Of a DNA stretch of 9,276 nucleotides, positions 6,271 to 9,276 are shown piece by piece. Positions within the stretch are counted from its first letter, which is position 1, and every line of letters starts with the position of its first letter. Below the pieces are notes generated by a model. The model ran no database searches. It worked only from the letters and a program-made list of their open reading frames with translations, and was not told the origin of the DNA. Both the position numbers and the translations under genes were made by a program. Location: contig QYPU01000066.1 of the NCBI GenBank assembly GCA_007280145.1, positions 1-9,276 of the forward strand, given 5' to 3'. Source of the stretch: Dehalococcoidia bacterium. GTDB taxonomy: Bacteria > Chloroflexota > Dehalococcoidia > GIF9 > UBA5629.

Positions 6271-6531
6271 ATGACAAGCAAAAAGCACTTCACTACCGAA
6301 GAAGCCAAACGAATTGGCGAGGCCCTAGGTATCGATTGGAACAAGTTCGATGTTGAGCAATATAGGATGGGCCTTGATGTCGAGCTTGAGCACGGTTTGG
6401 TTGATCCACATACCAATGTTACTAACGATGACCCTATGATGACCGGGAAAATTGCTTTAGCTCATCTCAATGAATTTTCAGATTACTACACGAGGCTTGA
6501 AAAGATGGAAAGGGAAGCCGAAGGTAGGTGA
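6271..6531 (+). CDS. DUF5661 family protein
   Basis: An 86-residue acidic, soluble protein without signal peptide. The pattern HFTTEEAKRIGEALGIDW (6-23), then FDVEQYRMGLDVELEHG (26-42), DPHTNVTNDDPMMTGKIALA (46-65) and HLNEFSDYYTRLEKMEREAE (66-84) is that of the DUF5661 family, small proteins known only as uncharacterised. The conserved His, Asp and Glu residues could bind metal, but this is a guess from composition. ATG at 6271 follows AGGGGG (6260-6265) at good distance, and a near-consensus promoter precedes it. The length appears complete for the family. It is read in the same direction as catalase, 121 bases upstream of it, but that gap contains a separate catalase promoter candidate, so cotranscription is uncertain. 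A stress-related role is suggested only by this neighbour. Confidence 0.85.
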   Translation: MTSKKHFTTEEAKRIGEALGIDWNKFDVEQYRMGLDVELEHGLVDPHTNVTNDDPMMTGKIALAHLNEFSDYYTRLEKMEREAEGR

Positions 6532-6597
6532 AGTAATTCTTAAGGTATGATAGGCCAAATTGTAAAGAATAAACACGTAACGGAGTCGGTTGGAGGC

Positions 6598-6624
6598 TGA
6601 TATTCTAAACGAAAGTGCACTTTC
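6598..6624 (+). promoter_or_regulatory. Extended -10 and perfect 14-bp palindrome upstream of catalase
   Basis: TGATATTCT at 6598-6606 is an extended -10 (TGn followed by a four-of-six hexamer) without a recognisable -35. It predicts transcription start near 6613. GAAAGTGCACTTTC at 6611-6624 is a perfect palindrome lying directly over that start and ending 28 bases before the catalase ATG. A dimeric repressor site is the simplest reading; it does not match the PerR/Fur type box (TTATAATnATTATAA). It might instead form a small hairpin in the leader. Confidence 0.42.
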
Positions 6625-6652
6625 ACCAATACAATAATAGAAGGAGGGTATC

Positions 6653-8101
6653 ATGAAAAAAAGACACCTTACAACGAATCAAGGTGTACCGGTTACTGAT
6701 AACCAGAACTCCTTGACCGTTGGCGAACGCGGTCCAGTACTGTTACAGGATGTCCAGTTTATTGAGAAGATGGCTCATTTTGACAGGGAACGCATTCCCG
6801 AAAGGGTTGTCCATGCCAAAGGGGCAGGAGCACATGGCTACTTTCAGGTTTACAAGAGCATGAAGCCTTATACCAAGGCGAAATTTCTCCAGGAGCCAAA
6901 GAAAAAGCTCCCCGTATTCGTGCGGTTTTCCACCGTCGTTGGAGGTCGGGGCTCGGCGGATACGGTACGGGACCCTCGCGGCTTTGCCGTCAAGTTCTAT
7001 ACCGAGGATGGCAACTACGACCTGGTTGGGAACAATCTCCCCGTGTTTTTCATCCGGGACGCCATCAAGTTCCCCGATATGGTTCACGCCTTCAAAGGCG
7101 CGCCAGATACCAATATACCATCAGCCTCTTCGGCACATAACCGCTTTTGGGATTTCATATCCCTGACGCCGGAATCGACCCATATGATTATCTGGCTTTT
7201 TTCTGACCGTGGCACGCCGAAAAGTTACCGGATGCAGGAGGGTTTTGGCGTCAATACCTATGTGTGGGTGAACGCCGAAGGCAGAGCTGTATATGTGAAA
7301 TACCACTGGAAACCGAAACTGGGTGTGCAGAACCTTGACCGTCATGAAGCAACCCGCCTGGCCGGTATCGACCCTGATTATCTTACCCGTGACCTTCATG
7401 ATGCTATCGCCAAAGGGGAAGAGGTTGAGTACGAGCTTGACGTCCAGTTGATGGATATCGCTGACGAGTTCAAACAAAATTTTGACCCCCTGGATCCCAC
7501 AAAGACCTGGCCTGAGGACAAGTCCCCTCTGATGCCGGTGGGTAAAATGGTGCTCAACCGTAACCCGGAGAACTTCTTCGCCGAGGTGGAGCAAGCGGCT
7601 TTCTGCCCCGCCAGCATTGTTCCAGGAATCGAGTTTTCTGCTGACAAGTTGCTGCAGGGTCGAACATTTTCATACGCCGATACTCAGCGCCATCGGCTGG
7701 GACCGAACTACCTGCAGCTTCCGATCAACCGGCCCATAGTGCCGGTCGACAATAACCAGCGTGATGGCGCCATGCAGATTGGTCAGTTCAGCGGTTCGGT
7801 TAACTACGAGCCCAATAGCCTGGCCGGTGGTATGTCTAAGGAGGCCCCTGAGGAGGGCACGCCGCGCGTATACCAGCTTGAGGGGGAAGTGACTCGTCGG
7901 AAGATAAGCATAACGAATGATTTCGCACAAGCTAGAGAGAGATATCGTTCCTTTAGCAAGATGGATCAAGAACATCTGGTAGATAATCTCATCGCGGATC
8001 TTATGCACATTGACAAACCGATCCAACAGCGGGTGATTGATAACCTAACTAAGGCTGACCCGGAGTTGGGGCGATCCGTAGCCGGGGATCTAAAACTTTA
8101 A
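6653..8101 (+). CDS. katA: Haem catalase, small-subunit (clade 3-like) type
   Basis: A complete 482-residue monofunctional haem catalase that converts hydrogen peroxide to water and oxygen in the cytoplasm. The active-site signature FDRERIPERVVHAKGAGA (43-60) carries the distal His54; VGNN (125-128) provides the distal Asn; the proximal haem ligand is Tyr341 within GRTFSYADTQRHRLG (336-350), with Arg337. The beta-barrel, wrapping segment and C-terminal helices (about 420-482) are present, and the length fits the small-subunit clade without the extra flavodoxin-like domain of large catalases. ATG at 6653 is fixed by AAGGAGG at 6641-6647. No key residue is missing, so it should be active. A palindrome (6611-6624) and extended -10 precede it, suggesting peroxide- or redox-responsive control; a hairpin follows it. 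It implies contact with oxygen or peroxide, notable if the host is from a mostly anaerobic Chloroflexota group. Confidence 0.97.
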   Translation: MKKRHLTTNQGVPVTDNQNSLTVGERGPVLLQDVQFIEKMAHFDRERIPERVVHAKGAGAHGYFQVYKSMKPYTKAKFLQEPKKKLPVFVRFSTVVGGRGSADTVRDPRGFAVKFYTEDGNYDLVGNNLPVFFIRDAIKFPDMVHAFKGAPDTNIPSASSAHNRFWDFISLTPESTHMIIWLFSDRGTPKSYRMQEGFGVNTYVWVNAEGRAVYVKYHWKPKLGVQNLDRHEATRLAGIDPDYLTRDLHDAIAKGEEVEYELDVQLMDIADEFKQNFDPLDPTKTWPEDKSPLMPVGKMVLNRNPENFFAEVEQAAFCPASIVPGIEFSADKLLQGRTFSYADTQRHRLGPNYLQLPINRPIVPVDNNQRDGAMQIGQFSGSVNYEPNSLAGGMSKEAPEEGTPRVYQLEGEVTRRKISITNDFAQARERYRSFSKMDQEHLVDNLIADLMHIDKPIQQRVIDNLTKADPELGRSVAGDLKL

Positions 8102-8116
8102 CAGATGATGGAGGGG

Positions 8117-8158
8117 ACGGAACCGCTATTGTGCCTAATACGGGCTTGGCGGTTCCGT
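8117..8158 (+). terminator. Hairpin downstream of catalase, probable terminator
   Basis: ACGGAACCGC (8117-8126) and GCGGTTCCGT (8149-8158) form a perfect 10-bp stem around a 22-base loop, which can fold further through GCC (8133-8135)/GGC (8143-8145). The stem starts 15 bases after the catalase stop. The 3' side continues TTCGATGTGG, so the U-run of a classic intrinsic terminator is missing. It may terminate weakly, protect the 3' end of the mRNA, or act with Rho. Confidence 0.5.
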
Positions 8159-8546
8159 TCGATGTGGTCACTCCGTCCAAATGACGCTTCGACTGACTTC
8201 ACCAACCTTTGAGCGTTATATGAAAATGCATATCGACCCTGAAGTCATAGGACTTTGAGATGGTACGCCGATGCAGCAAAGAGTTATTCATACTGTGGGA
8301 TAGTGCCCCAAGATAGACCTCTTAAGCCAGTGCAAGTCGACCCACTTTGTTTCGCCTAACTTCCTTCGCTACGCTCGGTAAGTTCGCATGTGCTGGAGAA
8401 GTTGTAGCAAAGGCCTAAACAATAGGGCGAATTGTATAATAGATATGAAATCTTCTTAGCTTGCGCACATACGTGACATACCGCATTGCCGCCAAATCAA
8501 GGCTCTTCGCAGATTGGTAACCAGTTGGATGTCCTCTCAACGAGTT
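8159..8546. other. Intergenic region between convergent catalase and DegV genes
   Basis: No gene is supported in these 388 bases. There is a short imperfect hairpin at 8358-8384 and an isolated TATAAT at 8435-8440 without a -35 or downstream gene. No U-tract terminator for the DegV gene is evident on the minus strand. Confidence 0.5.
8358..8384. repeat. Short imperfect inverted repeat with a TTCGCTACGCTCGG core
   Basis: AACTTCC (8358-8364) pairs with GGTAAGTT (8377-8384) with one bulged T. The loop contains TTCGCTACGCTC, a core of a kind often met in intergenic palindromic repeats of bacteria. Only one copy is visible, so it cannot be shown to be a dispersed repeat here; it may serve as bidirectional terminator between the convergent genes. 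Confidence 0.3.
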
Positions 8547-9276
8547 TTATTTTGCTTCCTTCAGGATTGCACCTAGAGCTCCCGGACCGGCGTGGACACC
8601 TAGCGCTGCCCCCAGTCTTGTTGTCCGAGGTACTATATTGGGAAACAGCGAACCTACGTACTCGGCTAACGTTTGAGCATCGCCAGGGGTAGTGCTATAA
8701 ACTATAGCTAAGTCCTCAACGTGTAGCGCTGACCTTATAAACTTACGGAGTTGGTCTATTCCTTTACTTCGGGTGCGTGCCAACCCGGCTGGGCGAATCT
8801 GGCCATCACGCAGAGTAATTAAGGCCTTCACATTAAGCAGCGATTCCACTGGAAAGAGAGCCTTGCCGAGGCGCCCACCTTTGACTGCGTATCTCAGGGT
8901 GTCCAGAAGTGCCAGAGCACGGAGTTGTCTAATAGTTTCATGAGCTTTGTTTACCACCTGCTGTAGATTGTATCCGGCTTCAGCGGCTTTAGCTGCAGCT
9001 ATGACAACAAGACCTTGCCACATTGTAACACCTCGAGAGTCGATAACTTCAATCCGACACCCTTTCTTTTCCGCAGTCTCCTTACCTACTAATGCAGCAT
9101 CGCAGACAGCACTGTGCTTGCTGGTGATATGAATGGAAACAATCTCCCCGGTTTCTTGAGCTGCCTCCTCATACACCTTGGCAAAATCCCCTGGTGATGG
9201 TGCTGCGGTAGATGGGTGAATCGGACTGGTCACCAGTTTATGATAGAATTCATCGCAATCTATATCGACTCCATCG
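8547..9276 (-). CDS. DegV family (fatty-acid-binding) protein, N-terminus outside window
   Basis: The frame runs from TAA at 8549-8547 to the right edge; 242 residues are visible. The codon at 9233 is a GTG (Val) inside the gene, not a start: the frame continues upstream as DGVDIDCDEFYHKL, the normal DegV sequence before the TSPIHPSTAAPSPGDF motif (visible residues 16-31). DegV/FakB proteins bind a fatty acid and, in Firmicutes, present it to the kinase FakA for phosphorylation. Further family marks are DTLRYAVKGGRLGKA (125-139) and the C-terminal HAGPGALG (228-235). An oddity is SIHITSKHSAVCDAA (about 47-61), where the usual serine-rich LSGT loop reads KHSAV. Perhaps 30-45 residues are missing. 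It is convergent with catalase, so no shared transcription is expected. No partner kinase gene is visible. Confidence 0.93.
   Translation of the reverse strand, partial: DGVDIDCDEFYHKLVTSPIHPSTAAPSPGDFAKVYEEAAQETGEIVSIHITSKHSAVCDAALVGKETAEKKGCRIEVIDSRGVTMWQGLVVIAAAKAAEAGYNLQQVVNKAHETIRQLRALALLDTLRYAVKGGRLGKALFPVESLLNVKALITLRDGQIRPAGLARTRSKGIDQLRKFIRSALHVEDLAIVYSTTPGDAQTLAEYVGSLFPNIVPRTTRLGAALGVHAGPGALGAILKEAK

Noticed and set aside
6611..6624. PerR/Fur box before catalase
   Set aside because: GAAAGTGCACTTTC does not match the AT-rich heptamer-1-heptamer pattern.
8435..8440. TATAAT as a promoter
   Set aside because: There is no -35 at 16-18 bases and no plus-strand gene downstream.
8486..8692. 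Plus-strand frame of 68 codons at the right
   Set aside because: Most of it lies antisense to the DegV gene; no ribosome site or recognisable protein.

Overview
The window looks like a chromosomal segment of an uncultured or poorly characterised bacterium, most plausibly a Chloroflexota member (Dehalococcoidia/Anaerolineae-like). The main support is the three-gene set 'quinate 5-dehydrogenase'-annotated protein / MobA-like NTP transferase / PAP2 phosphatase, a DUF5661 protein, a DegV protein and a STAND ATPase with TPR repeats of a type common there. This placement is inferred from protein resemblance only. Initiation signals look bacterial: AAGGAGG-type Shine-Dalgarno sites and sigma70-like TTGACA/TATAAT boxes.

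Layout, left to right. (1) Bases 1-44: possible 5' end of a small minus-strand gene cut by the window edge. (2) 155-778, minus: a helical protein of unknown function with HEPN-like traits, preceded by an 18-bp palindrome. (3) About 850-1150: no convincing gene; possibly a decayed insertion element. (4) 1212-3512, plus: a tight three-gene operon of a 'quinate 5-dehydrogenase'-like protein, a sugar-phosphate/MobA-like nucleotidyltransferase and a PAP2 membrane phosphatase. The last two overlap by ATGA. The combination suggests assembly or turnover of a lipid head group or polyprenyl-phosphate-linked compound (inference). (5) 3779-6027, plus: one STAND-type P-loop ATPase with C-terminal TPR repeats, split into two reading frames by a -1 discontinuity at a T5 run (5432-5436). 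One added base restores a 749-residue protein. (6) 6271-6531, plus: a DUF5661 protein with an almost consensus promoter. (7) 6653-8101, plus: a complete haem catalase (small-subunit type), with a perfect 14-bp palindrome in its leader and a strong hairpin after its stop. (8) 8547 to the right edge, minus: a DegV-family (fatty-acid-binding) protein whose N-terminus lies outside the window, convergent with the catalase.

The window appears to mix housekeeping-like units (lipid-related operon, catalase, DegV) with AT-richer, accessory-looking genes (HEPN-like protein, STAND-TPR ATPase). No tRNA, rRNA, CRISPR array or intact transposase was seen. The observations most worth following up are the split STAND-TPR gene with a mini-ORF overlapping its start, the two palindromes at probable transcription starts, and the uncharacterised three-gene operon.
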